Assembly (NCBI GenBank): GCA_024693285.1 | Contig: JAILLE010000045.1 | Span: forward strand, 1-64,000 | DNA from: Bacteroidales bacterium | Lineage (GTDB): Bacteria; Bacteroidota; Bacteroidia; Bacteroidales; UBA932 | Length of the DNA: 64,000 bases | Direction: 5' to 3' | Shown here: positions 16,370 to 26,839 of the stretch, piece after piece | Layout of the letters: every line of letters starts with the position of its first letter | How positions within the stretch are numbered: position 1 is the first letter of the stretch | The notes under the pieces: generated by a model | Told to the model about the DNA's origin: nothing | What the model saw: only the letters and a program-made list of their open reading frames with translations | The model's database searches: none | Program-made: the position numbers and the translations under genes

Positions 16370-17887
16370 TTAGTTTTCCTTATAATCAAAATATTCAAAG
16401 TTGGCTATACCGTCAACCGCATACATTCCTAGCATCACTCCAGTGAAGCCTCCACACACCTCGGAACTCAACAGGGAAGTCTCGAACTCGCCTATCTCTT
16501 TGCCGTTAACTTCGAAACGATACCTGTTTCCATCTTCGGAAACTATCCTCAGGACGACATCTTTTCCCCTTGGAACTGAGACGGTACCGAGCATGGTTTG
16601 CACGGACTTTAGTTTAAGCCGCAAGATTGCTTTACTACCCTCGACCGCAAGCGCGGCAAAGCCTTCTGGATTCTGATAAGCGACTATTCCAGCTTCTCCC
16701 GACGAAGTCTCAAGACGGACCTTTGTCTCCGCGATAATCCCGGGACTCTCCTGCCGCACTCCGACAAACGTCGGATGGTCATTATCTTCAAGGGGCGTTG
16801 TTCCCGTAAGGTTAAGACGACCCTTATGCATCTTATAACGAATCATTTCCGGGTTCTGAATATATACCCAATTCGGACCTAGAGGAGAGTCGAACTCTTC
16901 TCTCCAGGCCTTTTTGACCGGAGCCTTGGCTGTCCAGCTTGCAGAGGTTTTCATCACAGCCTCGATAGGGGCTCCGTCATTGATCACCGGCCAACCAGCC
17001 GACCAAGTCACAGGGGCGAGGAAGGTTTCCCGGCCAAGATGATGGAAATCCCCTCCGAACCTTCTGAATCCAAGAAATACCACCCACCAGGAACCGTCCG
17101 GAGCCTGTACGAAATCTCCGTGTCCGGTGCCCTGGATCTGGTTACCCTCAGCCATGGTCCGGAATTGTGTGAGAATAGGATTCACCGGATTGGACTCGTA
17201 CGGTCCCCAGATGTCTCGGCTACGAGCCACCGTCAGGCTATGTCCCATCTCGGTGCCACCCTCTGAGATAAGAAGGTAATACCATCCGTCTTTTTTATAA
17301 ATATGAGGTCCTTCAGGATATCGCCCTCCTGTTCCTTTCCATAGCAACTTACTTTCTGTCAACTGTTTCCCTGTCACCGGATCAATCTCACATAGCTGGA
17401 TACCAGCCGGATTGGAGACCATATAACACTTTCCGTCCTCAAAAAGGAAAGACGGGTCGATACCTCCCTGTTTCAAATACACCGGCTCTGACCAAGGACC
17501 GGCCGGATCCTTGGCTGTCACAAAGAAGTTTCCTCCCTTTGTGACATTGGTGGTAATCATGTAATACAATCCCTCATGATAACGGATTGTGGTGGCGAAT
17601 ATTCCACCATAAGAATTCGCCCTCTCAAGCGGAATCTGGCTCTCCCGGTCAAGGACATTGCCTATTAATTCCCAATTAACCAGATCCTTAGAATGATAAA
17701 TCGGCACTCCGGGGAAATACTGGAAAGAGGAATTGACGATGTAATAATCATCCCCGACCCTGCAAATAGAGGGGTCCGGGTGATATCCCGGGATAATCGG
17801 ATTGTGAATCACAAGGCTACCGTCTTGAGCGAAGGAAGCCGTAAAGGCGAAGATGGAAACAAGAATTGTGACTATGATATGTTTCAT
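16370..17887 (-). CDS. Secreted GH43 beta-xylosidase/alpha-L-arabinofuranosidase
   Basis: 505-residue exported glycoside hydrolase (signal peptide to about residue 20). The N-terminal GH43 propeller carries the catalytic triad in expected contexts: base Asp38 in GYHPDPS, Asp144 in GGIDPSF, acid Glu192 in PEGPHIYKKDGWYYL. The C-terminal ~190 residues form a jelly-roll domain (GH43_C2/DUF1349-like). This arrangement is typical of exo-acting xylosidases and arabinofuranosidases acting on hemicellulose side chains. It sits eight bases from the downstream propeller gene and four from the upstream GH20 gene. Confidence 0.92.
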   Translation of the reverse strand: MKHIIVTILVSIFAFTASFAQDGSLVIHNPIIPGYHPDPSICRVGDDYYIVNSSFQYFPGVPIYHSKDLVNWELIGNVLDRESQIPLERANSYGGIFATTIRYHEGLYYMITTNVTKGGNFFVTAKDPAGPWSEPVYLKQGGIDPSFLFEDGKCYMVSNPAGIQLCEIDPVTGKQLTESKLLWKGTGGRYPEGPHIYKKDGWYYLLISEGGTEMGHSLTVARSRDIWGPYESNPVNPILTQFRTMAEGNQIQGTGHGDFVQAPDGSWWVVFLGFRRFGGDFHHLGRETFLAPVTWSAGWPVINDGAPIEAVMKTSASWTAKAPVKKAWREEFDSPLGPNWVYIQNPEMIRYKMHKGRLNLTGTTPLEDNDHPTFVGVRQESPGIIAETKVRLETSSGEAGIVAYQNPEGFAALAVEGSKAILRLKLKSVQTMLGTVSVPRGKDVVLRIVSEDGNRYRFEVNGKEIGEFETSLLSSEVCGGFTGVMLGMYAVDGIANFEYFDYKEN

Positions 17888-17891
17888 ATTA

Positions 17892-19367
17892 TCAGTTATT
17901 TAGTTCTGGTTCAGAAGGAATCTCTCCATAGTATATTCCAGTGCGCCTGGGATCTGTGACGCCCATGTCCCAACCGACTTGGCGTAGATGGTTGTAAACG
18001 TGATAAGCGAGTCCGTAAGGAGCCGTAAAGTCCGGATTCCAAGCCACATTCGCCAAGGCGAAAGCGGCACTCACGAGGTCCCCTCCGAAATAGTGGTGCC
18101 ATAAGGTGCCTAGAATGCCGAATAGGCCTTTTTCGTGGGCATACCTGCCCTGGGACACTGTGCCTCCCCAATTCAGCCAGGGACATGTCAACACATCAAA
18201 TCCTAATCCTTTGAAATAATCAAGGGTGGGATATGCCTCTTTGGCCCCATCATAGAACCAGTCGCAGATCACGATATCTTTCGGGAACCCCTTTAGAGCT
18301 TCCGTTGTCTGGGCCGTTCCGTTGGCATAGAACCCCTTCCATCTCTCATCTCCCGCCTCAAGCAGCATATCATGCCACATCATCGTTCTCGCGCCAAGGG
18401 AGGAGATTGTCTCATTTATGGCTTTTATATGCTCCAGGAACAGCTCTGAATATGGTCTCGACAGACAGTCCGGGCAACTGGGCTCAATCGCCTCATCGCA
18501 ACCGATGTGGAAATAAGGCGGATTCCCGAAGGCTTCCATCTGTTCCTTAATAAGATCCTGGATCAACTTCCTGGCCTCGGGATTGGAAAGGCACCAGTTC
18601 CAGCCGCCAAGCGGCTCAAATAGAGGCTGGTACTCCGGATTCAAATCAAGGACGGCATGCTTTCCGCCAGCTGAACGAGCCATCGTAGCGTGGCCAAACA
18701 CATTTATTTGTGGAATCAGGGTTATTCCGAGATCGTCGGCGATACGCTTGATTCTCTGGATCTCCTCTTTCGTCATGGTCCCGTCCGGCCAGCCGAACCA
18801 CGGCGCTATCTCGCTACGGAAAGTGCCCCAAGGCTCTATTACCGCATAGTTCAATTTATAATATGCCGCCAACCGGACCAACCGCTCGACTTCCCACGGC
18901 TCGGTCTCGTGGAACCAGCAAATGTGTATTCCCCTGAAATCCATCGCCGGCTTGTCTTGTACGATTCCTTCGGGCACTATCCATCCAGCCACGGAAGTTG
19001 TTCCCCGAGCCGGAATAGCGATCTGACGAAGAGAATAGAGGGCATAACGGACTCCCTGAATGGTGGCTGCTGTCACTTTTGCCTCATTTTCACCTATTTC
19101 CAGTTCATAGGCTTCGCCTTCGATTGTGGTATTTCTAACCTTGTTTTTAATGACATTTGGGGCAAATTCCCCATACCACTCTTTAAGATGGGTTTCCGCC
19201 CATCCGGCAGCCTCCTTGTCAGGACATGCCACCACCACCTTTAATAAGGGGTAATAAACCGTACTGGATAATTCGGCTTTGACCGGCTCCGGACAGATGA
19301 CCGGAGAAGATATGCCTGACATCGCCGTAGCGACCAAAACAAATAATACCAGAACTATCTTTCTCAT
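17892..19367 (-). CDS. GH20 beta-N-acetylhexosaminidase
   Basis: 491-residue exported protein. After a signal peptide (~21 residues) comes a GH20b-like N-terminal domain (VYYPLLKVVV...IQGVRYALYSLRQI), then the catalytic barrel with HICWFHETE and the catalytic pair Asp291-Glu292 in HIGCDEA. GH20 enzymes use substrate-assisted catalysis to remove terminal GlcNAc or GalNAc from glycoproteins and glycolipids. Its presence next to GH29 and GH95 fucosidases points to host mucin or N-glycan side chains. The barrel end is shorter than in many Bacteroides homologues, without an extra binding domain. Confidence 0.9.
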   Translation of the reverse strand: MRKIVLVLFVLVATAMSGISSPVICPEPVKAELSSTVYYPLLKVVVACPDKEAAGWAETHLKEWYGEFAPNVIKNKVRNTTIEGEAYELEIGENEAKVTAATIQGVRYALYSLRQIAIPARGTTSVAGWIVPEGIVQDKPAMDFRGIHICWFHETEPWEVERLVRLAAYYKLNYAVIEPWGTFRSEIAPWFGWPDGTMTKEEIQRIKRIADDLGITLIPQINVFGHATMARSAGGKHAVLDLNPEYQPLFEPLGGWNWCLSNPEARKLIQDLIKEQMEAFGNPPYFHIGCDEAIEPSCPDCLSRPYSELFLEHIKAINETISSLGARTMMWHDMLLEAGDERWKGFYANGTAQTTEALKGFPKDIVICDWFYDGAKEAYPTLDYFKGLGFDVLTCPWLNWGGTVSQGRYAHEKGLFGILGTLWHHYFGGDLVSAAFALANVAWNPDFTAPYGLAYHVYNHLRQVGWDMGVTDPRRTGIYYGEIPSEPELNN

Positions 19368-19377
19368 TGATTTGATG

Positions 19378-21594
19378 TTATAGTTTCACTATCTCGCCGG
19401 GAGTGGTGTCTTTTTCAATAAGCTCGCCTGTGGAGGGAGAAACGATACGCAATCTGCCGCCTTTCTCGGAATAAACCGATAGTGATGTCACTTCGCCACC
19501 TTTCATCTCAGCGGAAACAAGGAAGGCACCGACGGCTCTCAAATTATTGAAACAGATGTCCTTCCAATCTTCAGGAACCGCAGGGAAAACACGGATTACT
19601 CCAGTATGACTCTGAAGCAGCATTTCTTGAAGTCCGGCCGCATAAGCGAAATTACCCTCCAGAGTGAAAGGACGGTAAGTGAACAATGATTTTCCGCTCT
19701 TTGTCTGATCACCGTTGGCGTGGAAAGAGTTACGCAGCACGAAGCATTCCGCGAAAGTCCTAAGAGCCTCAGCAGCCTCAGCGCCATGTCCTGCCCTGGC
19801 CTCCATATTAGCCAGCCAGGAATAGGAATATCCGCACCACCAATCCGGTCCGTTGGCGTGAAGCCTTGACAGCGTGGCGTCAATGATCTTCTTCTGCTCA
19901 GGCCCTTGGCTAATGTCCAGCAAACCGAGCGGATGAATCGCCATCGCATGTGAGAAGTGCCTGTGGGACAGGTTATAAGACACTCCAGGAGCGATCGCCA
20001 ATCCGCCATCATCATCGATAGCATAATCAGGAAGCTGACCACAATCCGCTTTCCAGCGGGCAGCTTCTTCAGATAACCCGAGGGAGTCGGCCATCTCCGC
20101 AGCCGCTAAGAACGCGAACTTTGTCAGAGCGAGATCATAGTTCGTTATCTCCGGGAAAAACGCGTCTATTCTGTTGTCGTTTATCTCCGGACTTGAGCTA
20201 TACTCGAATGTCCTCGTTCCGTCCGGCTTAACCTCCGTCTCCTGTTCCAGGAATATGGCGACATCTCTTAAGAAAGGATATGCCCTGTCTTTGAGAAAAT
20301 CCTTGTCCGCAGAGTATTTCCAATGAAGATAGAAATGCTGTCCAAGCCATGCTGAAGTGGTGGGGGAGAAACCATACTGGACCCATCCGGCCATCGCGTC
20401 ACCTTCCAGCGTGCAATAACCAGGCGCCGCGAGACCTTCCTTTCCGAAGAACTTCTTTGTGAACTCCTTATATTTCCCGACCTGGCTCCAAAGCGTGTTC
20501 AAGTACCCCAGCCCTTCATCCAAATGGTTGCCGATATAAGCGGGCCAGTAGCTCAGCTGGGTGTTCAGATCATTATGATAATCTCCTTTCCACGGCGGCA
20601 GGAAACCATCGTCCGCGGTCCACACCGATTGTAGCGATATAGGGTAGGAGTCCTTCCTGGTGGCTGAGGCGAACTTGTACATCTCCCGGTCGTACTGGCG
20701 CTGGATTGTGGCATCGGGAACCGTAACGGACGAACCTTTCCAGTATGAAGCCCAATACTCCATGTGCCGCTTGTAGGCCTTTGACGGACCTATGGCGAGC
20801 GCCTTGGCGACCTCTGCCCCAGCGTCTTTTCCGGAAAGCGAGGAAGTGACGCTCCAGGCCGCTATGACACTATTTCCGTGACGTTTCCAATTGACAGCGA
20901 CGTCATAGAAATAGTCCTTCCAGCCGCGTTGATGATAGGTGATGAGGTTCCCTTCACGTTTCACCTCTCCTTGAGGGTAGCCAAGAAGGACGAGAGATGA
21001 GCTCCCGAGTCCGGCCTCATCTTCCCCCTTGATCTGATATTCAGGCGGAACGAGTTGGATGTCAAATGATTCCGGAATATTCTCAAAAACTATCCAGCCC
21101 ACGTCTCCATCGGCTTGGACAAAGGTCTTCATTGACGCCCCATTCTCCCACTTGACCTCGCAAAGAGCGTTATTCAAGAATAGCCTGTTCTCTTTGACCG
21201 GACCGAAAGAAGAGATGTCCAATTCAAGGGCCGCTCCAGGAATCTTAGAAGGAGCCGCAAGATAAGACTTCTTCTCAAACAGGTCTACTACCGGGTCATA
21301 GTTTCCTTTGCGAACATGGTCCTTTACCCATTCAAAGGAATAGTCCTCGCCCTGGAAAGCCTCTATAGGACGAAGATCCCACAAATCAATTCTGTCGAGG
21401 GATAGACGCAGTTTATCCCCTTTCTGCCATACGAGCTCACCAACAGTGGCGTTTCCGAGCGGCATCGCCTCGTCCCAGACCGTGGCGAGATCCCCGAACA
21501 CAAGGTCGCTATCAGATGGTTCAACCTCTATCCTGGAAGTGCAGGAAAAAGCGATGAACATCCCGGCTATGATAGCGGCTTTTCTAATTCCCAT
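19378..21594 (-). CDS. GH95-like alpha-L-fucosidase lipoprotein
   Basis: 738-residue lipoprotein (lipobox AFSC). The N-terminal beta-sandwich contains AMPLGNATVGELVWQ, the family-typical start. A linker leads to an (alpha/alpha)6 barrel with TTSAWLGQHFYLHWKYSADKDFL, the GH95 hallmark, and a C-terminal beta domain. GH95 enzymes mainly remove alpha-1,2-fucose, and some act on alpha-L-galactose. The sequence diverges from classical GH95 in the N domain, so a neighbouring subfamily is possible. It is ten bases from the GH20 gene in the same array. Confidence 0.82.
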   Translation of the reverse strand: MGIRKAAIIAGMFIAFSCTSRIEVEPSDSDLVFGDLATVWDEAMPLGNATVGELVWQKGDKLRLSLDRIDLWDLRPIEAFQGEDYSFEWVKDHVRKGNYDPVVDLFEKKSYLAAPSKIPGAALELDISSFGPVKENRLFLNNALCEVKWENGASMKTFVQADGDVGWIVFENIPESFDIQLVPPEYQIKGEDEAGLGSSSLVLLGYPQGEVKREGNLITYHQRGWKDYFYDVAVNWKRHGNSVIAAWSVTSSLSGKDAGAEVAKALAIGPSKAYKRHMEYWASYWKGSSVTVPDATIQRQYDREMYKFASATRKDSYPISLQSVWTADDGFLPPWKGDYHNDLNTQLSYWPAYIGNHLDEGLGYLNTLWSQVGKYKEFTKKFFGKEGLAAPGYCTLEGDAMAGWVQYGFSPTTSAWLGQHFYLHWKYSADKDFLKDRAYPFLRDVAIFLEQETEVKPDGTRTFEYSSSPEINDNRIDAFFPEITNYDLALTKFAFLAAAEMADSLGLSEEAARWKADCGQLPDYAIDDDGGLAIAPGVSYNLSHRHFSHAMAIHPLGLLDISQGPEQKKIIDATLSRLHANGPDWWCGYSYSWLANMEARAGHGAEAAEALRTFAECFVLRNSFHANGDQTKSGKSLFTYRPFTLEGNFAYAAGLQEMLLQSHTGVIRVFPAVPEDWKDICFNNLRAVGAFLVSAEMKGGEVTSLSVYSEKGGRLRIVSPSTGELIEKDTTPGEIVKL

Positions 21595-21622
21595 GACTTT
21601 TTGTTCTATTGGAAACTATTGA

Positions 21623-22987
21623 TTATAAGGAAAATTTAAGCGCCACCGGCTCCTGCTTCAACCCTTTTGGGAGCTTAAGTGTGACTTGCCCGTCCTTGAC
21701 TGTGGCTTTCACCTTTTTGCCGTTGTTCAAGACAGTTACGTTCCCGCCCTTGGGAAGATTGCCGGACCAGGACAGGGTCGAAGGAAGCTGCTCGTCATCT
21801 TTCAGGGCATATATGGCATAAAGCGTCTGTCCGTCTTTGGAGGCGTTAAACCAGATCTGGCCATCGTTGTAATCCTTGGTGATGCGGGTTGAATATATCG
21901 CCTCTCCGCAACGTCCAAGCCATTCTCCGATCTCCTCAAGAATAGGAATGGCCCTGTCCTCGATCAAACCCTGGGGAGTAGGACCTACGCCTAACACAAG
22001 GCTTCCACCCTTCGCGGTGATCTCGGCAAGCATCCCGATAACTTTTCGGGAGCTCTTGAAGGTAACATTCGGAGCCCAGCCCCAGCTATGTGTCAAGGTT
22101 ATGCAGGACTCCCAAGGATGGTTGATCTGATGATCCGGAACGCTCTGCTCGGGAGTCTGGTAATTCTCGTTGGGTCCTTGGATTGTACGATCGACGCACA
22201 ACATTCCCGGACTATATGCCCTCGATTTCGGAAGTACCTCATTCAGACCAACTTCGTCTCCTGTCATCCATCCTCCGTCAAGCCAAAGAATATCTATTTT
22301 CCCGTATTTTCCAGTCGTCAACTCCGTTAGCTGGTTCTTGGTGAAGTCGACATAGCTCTTCCACCAATCCTGATGTGTCTCTTTATTGTAATTCGGTCGG
22401 CGGTTGGGGGTGGCGTAATACGGATTCCAGAACCCGTGGTGATGCCAGTCAGGCTTAGAGAAATACGCACCAATCATGAAATCTTTAGCTCTGAACGCGT
22501 CAAAGACATACTTCGCCACATCCTTTTTGGGATTATTGGCGAACGGCCCGTTCGCGATGCTGAAATCAGTATAATCCGAATCGAACATACAGAAGCCGTC
22601 ATGATGCTTTGTCGTGAATATCATGTATTTCATACCGGCCTTGCTGAACACGTCAGCCCACTGGTCGGGATTGAAATCCACAGGGTTGAACTCCTTGGAA
22701 AGATCCCAATACCACTTTTTATAATCCTCATAGACAGAACCTTCCGGGCGACGGATCCACTCCTCGTTGCAAATGGCCCAAGATTCCACCATGCCCTGGG
22801 TGGCGTATATTCCCCAGTGCATCAAAACTCCGAACTTCAGGTCTTGCCACTGGTCCAGTTTCTGAAGAACCTGTGGATCTGTCGGCCACTCGTAACCGTC
22901 AGCCTGGTCGACCACATCACCACGCTGTTGCGCGAAAGCCATGGAAAAAACCATAAGGGCGCTCAAAACAAAACATATCTTTCTCAT
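21623..22987 (-). CDS. GH29 alpha-L-fucosidase, exported
   Basis: 454-residue exported fucosidase with signal peptide cut after AFAQ. The GH29 barrel shows KFGVLMHWGIYA, TTKHHDGFCMFDSD (His128-His129-Asp130) and the retaining nucleophile Asp237 in KIDILWLDGGW. A C-terminal beta-sandwich of about 80 residues follows. It should release alpha-linked fucose from host or plant glycans in the periplasm. It is a distinct paralogue of the GH29 lipoprotein at 26830-28164, so the array carries two GH29 specificities plus GH95. Confidence 0.93.
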   Translation of the reverse strand: MRKICFVLSALMVFSMAFAQQRGDVVDQADGYEWPTDPQVLQKLDQWQDLKFGVLMHWGIYATQGMVESWAICNEEWIRRPEGSVYEDYKKWYWDLSKEFNPVDFNPDQWADVFSKAGMKYMIFTTKHHDGFCMFDSDYTDFSIANGPFANNPKKDVAKYVFDAFRAKDFMIGAYFSKPDWHHHGFWNPYYATPNRRPNYNKETHQDWWKSYVDFTKNQLTELTTGKYGKIDILWLDGGWMTGDEVGLNEVLPKSRAYSPGMLCVDRTIQGPNENYQTPEQSVPDHQINHPWESCITLTHSWGWAPNVTFKSSRKVIGMLAEITAKGGSLVLGVGPTPQGLIEDRAIPILEEIGEWLGRCGEAIYSTRITKDYNDGQIWFNASKDGQTLYAIYALKDDEQLPSTLSWSGNLPKGGNVTVLNNGKKVKATVKDGQVTLKLPKGLKQEPVALKFSL

Positions 22988-23009
22988 ATCGCTCTGAATA
23001 TTAATTATT

Positions 23010-26000
23010 TCATTTTTCCATAATCATTCTCACCGGACCTATCAACCCGGCTCTAGGGGTTCCTTTGTATGGCGAAGGAATAGTCTGGTAATGATTGGAC
23101 AGGGAACTATACACAAGGACTTCAACCTTGTTCTGACCCTTTTTAACAAAGTCGGTGACATCCAATTTATAAGGAGGACTCAGCAGAACATCCACATGTT
23201 TTCCGCCAACGCTTACCTCGCAAGTGGCGTCCACATCGCCAAGATCCAACTCCACATGCTTTCCTTTTGCCTTTACATTGATCTCCTTACTGTACTTCAC
23301 TCCTCCGGAATAGAATCTCATCGCTCCAGCGTTTGTCCAATCTCCGGGAGCGAGACGACCACCCTCGCAATCAAGCTTTACAGGTTCCTTGAAGAATGCC
23401 GCTCCTGGGCTGTGTATATCTGGTAACGCCTTGACAGTAACGGTCGTAACTCCAGAATTCACCGGAAGATTGTCGGCGACATATTTCCCGGTTCCGGTTT
23501 CTTTGAAATCGACCTTCTGACCTCCGACGCTAATCTCAAGAATTTTTCCCGAAGTCTCAAAGGACATGCTTCTGGTGCCTGGAGCTGTCTCGAAACTCAT
23601 CGTCCATTCCCCGGTTTGGGGATACACGAACGGAACGAAATCCGTCTCGTACCAACTAGAGGCGACGATATCGTCATGCATTCCATGGGGAACAGGACCG
23701 GAGAATCCTTCAGGATAAAGCATAACCATGCTCCTCTCCCTGTTGTCAACCGTCGACCCCCTCATTCCTTCAAGGCTATATCCAACCTTCTTAGTGTTAG
23801 CGTATGCGATTGTCAGACAATGGGTTCCCTTATTTAGAACGACCTTTTGACCGGGAACCGGTTTCCCGTCAATCAATACTTTGTATGGTTCCTTACCCTC
23901 CTTGACAATGCGATAGGACCCGTCTTTAGGAACATCCCAAAATGCCCGGAATAACTGATGGCAGCCTTGGTCTAGAATCAGGAAACGGTCATCCACATGC
24001 TCCTTCAGACCATGATAACCCTGGCTTCCGGGGCTATCGAACACTCCGTATTGCCATGAGAAAGGATAAGCTTGCCAGTCTCCTGCCTCGGGCAGGTTTC
24101 CGAGAACCTCGTCTATATTCCGATCAGAAGGAATATTCAAGGTAAGCATATAAGGGGCATATCCGTAAACGGAGGAGATTGCCTTTGCAGGATTTCCGGT
24201 AGGGTAGCAACGGAATTCCCTGGCTTCAACGCCGATGAATCCGTCGCTCTTCGGAAGACGGAAGTCTCCCCATCTGTTGTCCATAGTGGGAATAATCTCC
24301 ACGTTCCACTCTCCCTCGACGGGAACCACCTCTGACTCAATAGTTTTCTCCTTTTTGACTTTCTGCCTCAAGGGCTTTCCGGGAGAAAAAACCAAAAGTT
24401 CAGAACCACCTTCTGATCCGGAATACTCCACCGTCGTGAGACCGTCTTCCTGCTTCAAAACCGAGACAGGGCGGATGGTTCCGTGGACGGCGTCCCAAAG
24501 TTCCGCTTTACCTGTGGCTCTGAATGTCATCTGGTCTCCGTCAGGGACATCCATCACCATATAGACATCATTCTGACCGACCCTGCGATGCAACACCTTG
24601 CCTTTCCCGGAAGAGGTGGAGAAATCCGGAACTATCTTATCCTTAATCAATTGAGCCAGATTTCCCAGAGCGACATCATCTGCTGGCTCTTCTCCAGGGA
24701 CAAGCTTCAAGACAAGGCCGCCGGCTAACACAAATTCCTCGACCTTGGCCTCAGTCTCCTTATGCATAGCCCTTGCGTCGGCCAGAATCAGCACTTTGTA
24801 AGATTCCCCGGCAATGGACATAGAGCCATTCTCAACAGGTGCGCTCTGAAGTGACTGATAATCAATGAAATCATAATCAAGACCAGCGTCGCTAAGATTG
24901 AGGGCGGTATTGAAAGCCAGATCCGGCCGCGCGTCAGGGTATGCCTGCATCGTCTCAGTGGGATAGAGGATGGCGATATCGCAGACATGCTCACCTTGAC
25001 TCAAGACGTAGCACATTCTCTCGGCATATTTCAGCCACACTTTCATGTGCGGCCAATACGGCATCCTGAAATGGAAACTCGGCGGAGCCCACTCCCACCA
25101 TCCGCCATGGGTAGTGTAATATAACCCGTGGAGGCACAGCAAGTTACCTCCCGCGATAAGATGATGGTCAAGCTGCCTTGTGAGCAATCCTCCATTAGCG
25201 TCCCAACCCATGCTATGGAAAGCCTCAAGCCAAGTTCTTGGGCGTCCGTAAAGGTGGGCGATACTGCTGGAGACCTTGGTCTGACGGAAACTGCTTCCCC
25301 TTGCCGGAGCGTCGTTTCCGGGAGCCGTGAACCAGCTTATCGCTCTGAAGTAATCCAGATATTGTGTTGGATTCAGGCCCCTTCCCTCATTATCGCAACC
25401 ATAAATCAAGCCCCGCTCAGCATTCCAGTCATAAATCGGCTTGAAATACCTTTCCTCCGCAAGCTTGGTCAAGACCTCGGCATAATCAAGGCGAACCCTG
25501 GCCGCCTCATCGTCGATCTCCTCATCGCTGGTGGCCAACAACGCGTCCAAATAGGGCAGGATATCATATCCCTTCTCTTTTTGGAAGATCTCCCGCATCC
25601 CATCGCACCAGGAACGCATATTCAAATCATAGATCAACTCGTCTTGGAAGAAATAGTTCATCCCCTCGCGACCTCGGGCGTCCATCGCATCCTCGAAGGG
25701 CTGGAAATACTTCTCTACCATTAACTTACCGTAGTCAGGATGAAGCTCCGGAGAAGGGATGGTGTAATAGACATCGACGCTGTCCTTGTATTCTTTCACC
25801 TTCAAGACGTTGTCCGGAAGCTTCTCGCCTACGGGAATACGTTCCTTAACTATCCGGCCTTGATGGTTCTTGACACCAGGATCGGCAAGCGCCTCATCCA
25901 CCTTGAAACCGTTCCCGGGAGAGGCCATCACATAATCGTCCAAGCCCAGGCCGATTCCATATTCAGCGCATTTCTTCGAATATTCCGCCCACAGCTTCAT

Positions 26001-26363
26001 CCATTCTGGGGAAAACACATAAGGATCTCCGCTGCTGACTCTTCCGTATCCTCCGTATCCATTGGCATTCATCAAGGTATCTACCCGAGGATGAGTGTGG
26101 TTGTAGCTCACACAAAGACCGTCGGTCGCGGAGTCCGCGAGCAGTTCGAGCTGCCATGTAAGCCGCTCCTTGTCTAAATTATCCCCGCTCCACCAGTAGA
26201 AAGGAACATTACCATATCCTTTCGGGGGATTGACAAACCCTTCCCTTATGTTTATGTTTCCGTCTTTATTTGGCCAACCCTTATGATACTGGGCTGTTTT
26301 CGGCTGCGACGCTAATGTCACAGCGACAAATAGAAAGCAAATAGTAACGAGTTTTCTGCTCAT
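23010..26363 (-). CDS. GH106-like alpha-L-rhamnosidase, exported
   Basis: 1117-residue exported protein with a short signal peptide. The segment NPPKGYGNVPFYWWSGDNLDKERL (about 45-68) matches the GH106 pattern, and the following barrel and C-terminal galactose-binding-like sandwich (about 940-1117, ending in an ethanolamine-type VEVLVYSSL strand) fit that family. GH106 removes alpha-L-rhamnose from pectic rhamnogalacturonan. Substrate is uncertain, because large parts (600-900) are not recognised. Its ATG overlaps the folK stop codon by four bases (ATGA). Confidence 0.75.
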   Translation of the reverse strand: MSRKLVTICFLFVAVTLASQPKTAQYHKGWPNKDGNINIREGFVNPPKGYGNVPFYWWSGDNLDKERLTWQLELLADSATDGLCVSYNHTHPRVDTLMNANGYGGYGRVSSGDPYVFSPEWMKLWAEYSKKCAEYGIGLGLDDYVMASPGNGFKVDEALADPGVKNHQGRIVKERIPVGEKLPDNVLKVKEYKDSVDVYYTIPSPELHPDYGKLMVEKYFQPFEDAMDARGREGMNYFFQDELIYDLNMRSWCDGMREIFQKEKGYDILPYLDALLATSDEEIDDEAARVRLDYAEVLTKLAEERYFKPIYDWNAERGLIYGCDNEGRGLNPTQYLDYFRAISWFTAPGNDAPARGSSFRQTKVSSSIAHLYGRPRTWLEAFHSMGWDANGGLLTRQLDHHLIAGGNLLCLHGLYYTTHGGWWEWAPPSFHFRMPYWPHMKVWLKYAERMCYVLSQGEHVCDIAILYPTETMQAYPDARPDLAFNTALNLSDAGLDYDFIDYQSLQSAPVENGSMSIAGESYKVLILADARAMHKETEAKVEEFVLAGGLVLKLVPGEEPADDVALGNLAQLIKDKIVPDFSTSSGKGKVLHRRVGQNDVYMVMDVPDGDQMTFRATGKAELWDAVHGTIRPVSVLKQEDGLTTVEYSGSEGGSELLVFSPGKPLRQKVKKEKTIESEVVPVEGEWNVEIIPTMDNRWGDFRLPKSDGFIGVEAREFRCYPTGNPAKAISSVYGYAPYMLTLNIPSDRNIDEVLGNLPEAGDWQAYPFSWQYGVFDSPGSQGYHGLKEHVDDRFLILDQGCHQLFRAFWDVPKDGSYRIVKEGKEPYKVLIDGKPVPGQKVVLNKGTHCLTIAYANTKKVGYSLEGMRGSTVDNRERSMVMLYPEGFSGPVPHGMHDDIVASSWYETDFVPFVYPQTGEWTMSFETAPGTRSMSFETSGKILEISVGGQKVDFKETGTGKYVADNLPVNSGVTTVTVKALPDIHSPGAAFFKEPVKLDCEGGRLAPGDWTNAGAMRFYSGGVKYSKEINVKAKGKHVELDLGDVDATCEVSVGGKHVDVLLSPPYKLDVTDFVKKGQNKVEVLVYSSLSNHYQTIPSPYKGTPRAGLIGPVRMIMEK

Positions 26364-26839
26364 TTGGTGGATTTCTTGAAATATTCAGGAAACGTTCTTT
26401 TTAATGTGGCTTTGGCTATCTCCCGCAGAGGAATCATGACGAAAGGCCTTTCGGCGATTCCTTTGTGTGGAATTGTAAGTTCTGGGATATCAATTATTTC
26501 CTTTCCGAAGAACAGGATATCGATGTCTATTACCCTGGAATGGTAAATCCTTTTCCCCTCGGCATCATATTCCGGAATATCCGTACGCCCCATCTCCCTC
26601 TCTATGGACTTCACTTGATAAAGAGTCCATAGAGGGCTTTCGGCTGGAATCCGGTACAAGACGGCGGCATTCAGGAATGCGTTTCCGGAGAAACCAAACG
26701 ACTCAGTCTCAATTATTTTGGAAAGAGCGGAATAATGTGTCCCGAACGCCTCGTCCATCCGGCGAAGCGCCTCGGAGATGTTCTTTTCCCTGTCGCCAAG
26801 GTTACTCCCCAAAGAGAAATAAACGTTCACTAATGGCAT
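26360..26839 (-). CDS. folK: 6-hydroxymethyl-7,8-dihydropterin pyrophosphokinase
   Basis: 159-residue HPPK, transferring pyrophosphate from ATP to 6-hydroxymethyl-7,8-dihydropterin in folate synthesis. Signatures are YFSLGSNLGDREKNI at the N terminus, the ETESFGF loop, and the metal/substrate segment HSRVIDIDILFFGKEIID followed by IPHKGIAERPFV. It is a housekeeping enzyme lodged inside the glycosidase array: its start overlaps the end of the GH29 gene by 10 bases and its stop overlaps the GH106-like start by four. The enzyme itself looks intact. Confidence 0.95.
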   Translation of the reverse strand: MPLVNVYFSLGSNLGDREKNISEALRRMDEAFGTHYSALSKIIETESFGFSGNAFLNAAVLYRIPAESPLWTLYQVKSIEREMGRTDIPEYDAEGKRIYHSRVIDIDILFFGKEIIDIPELTIPHKGIAERPFVMIPLREIAKATLKRTFPEYFKKSTK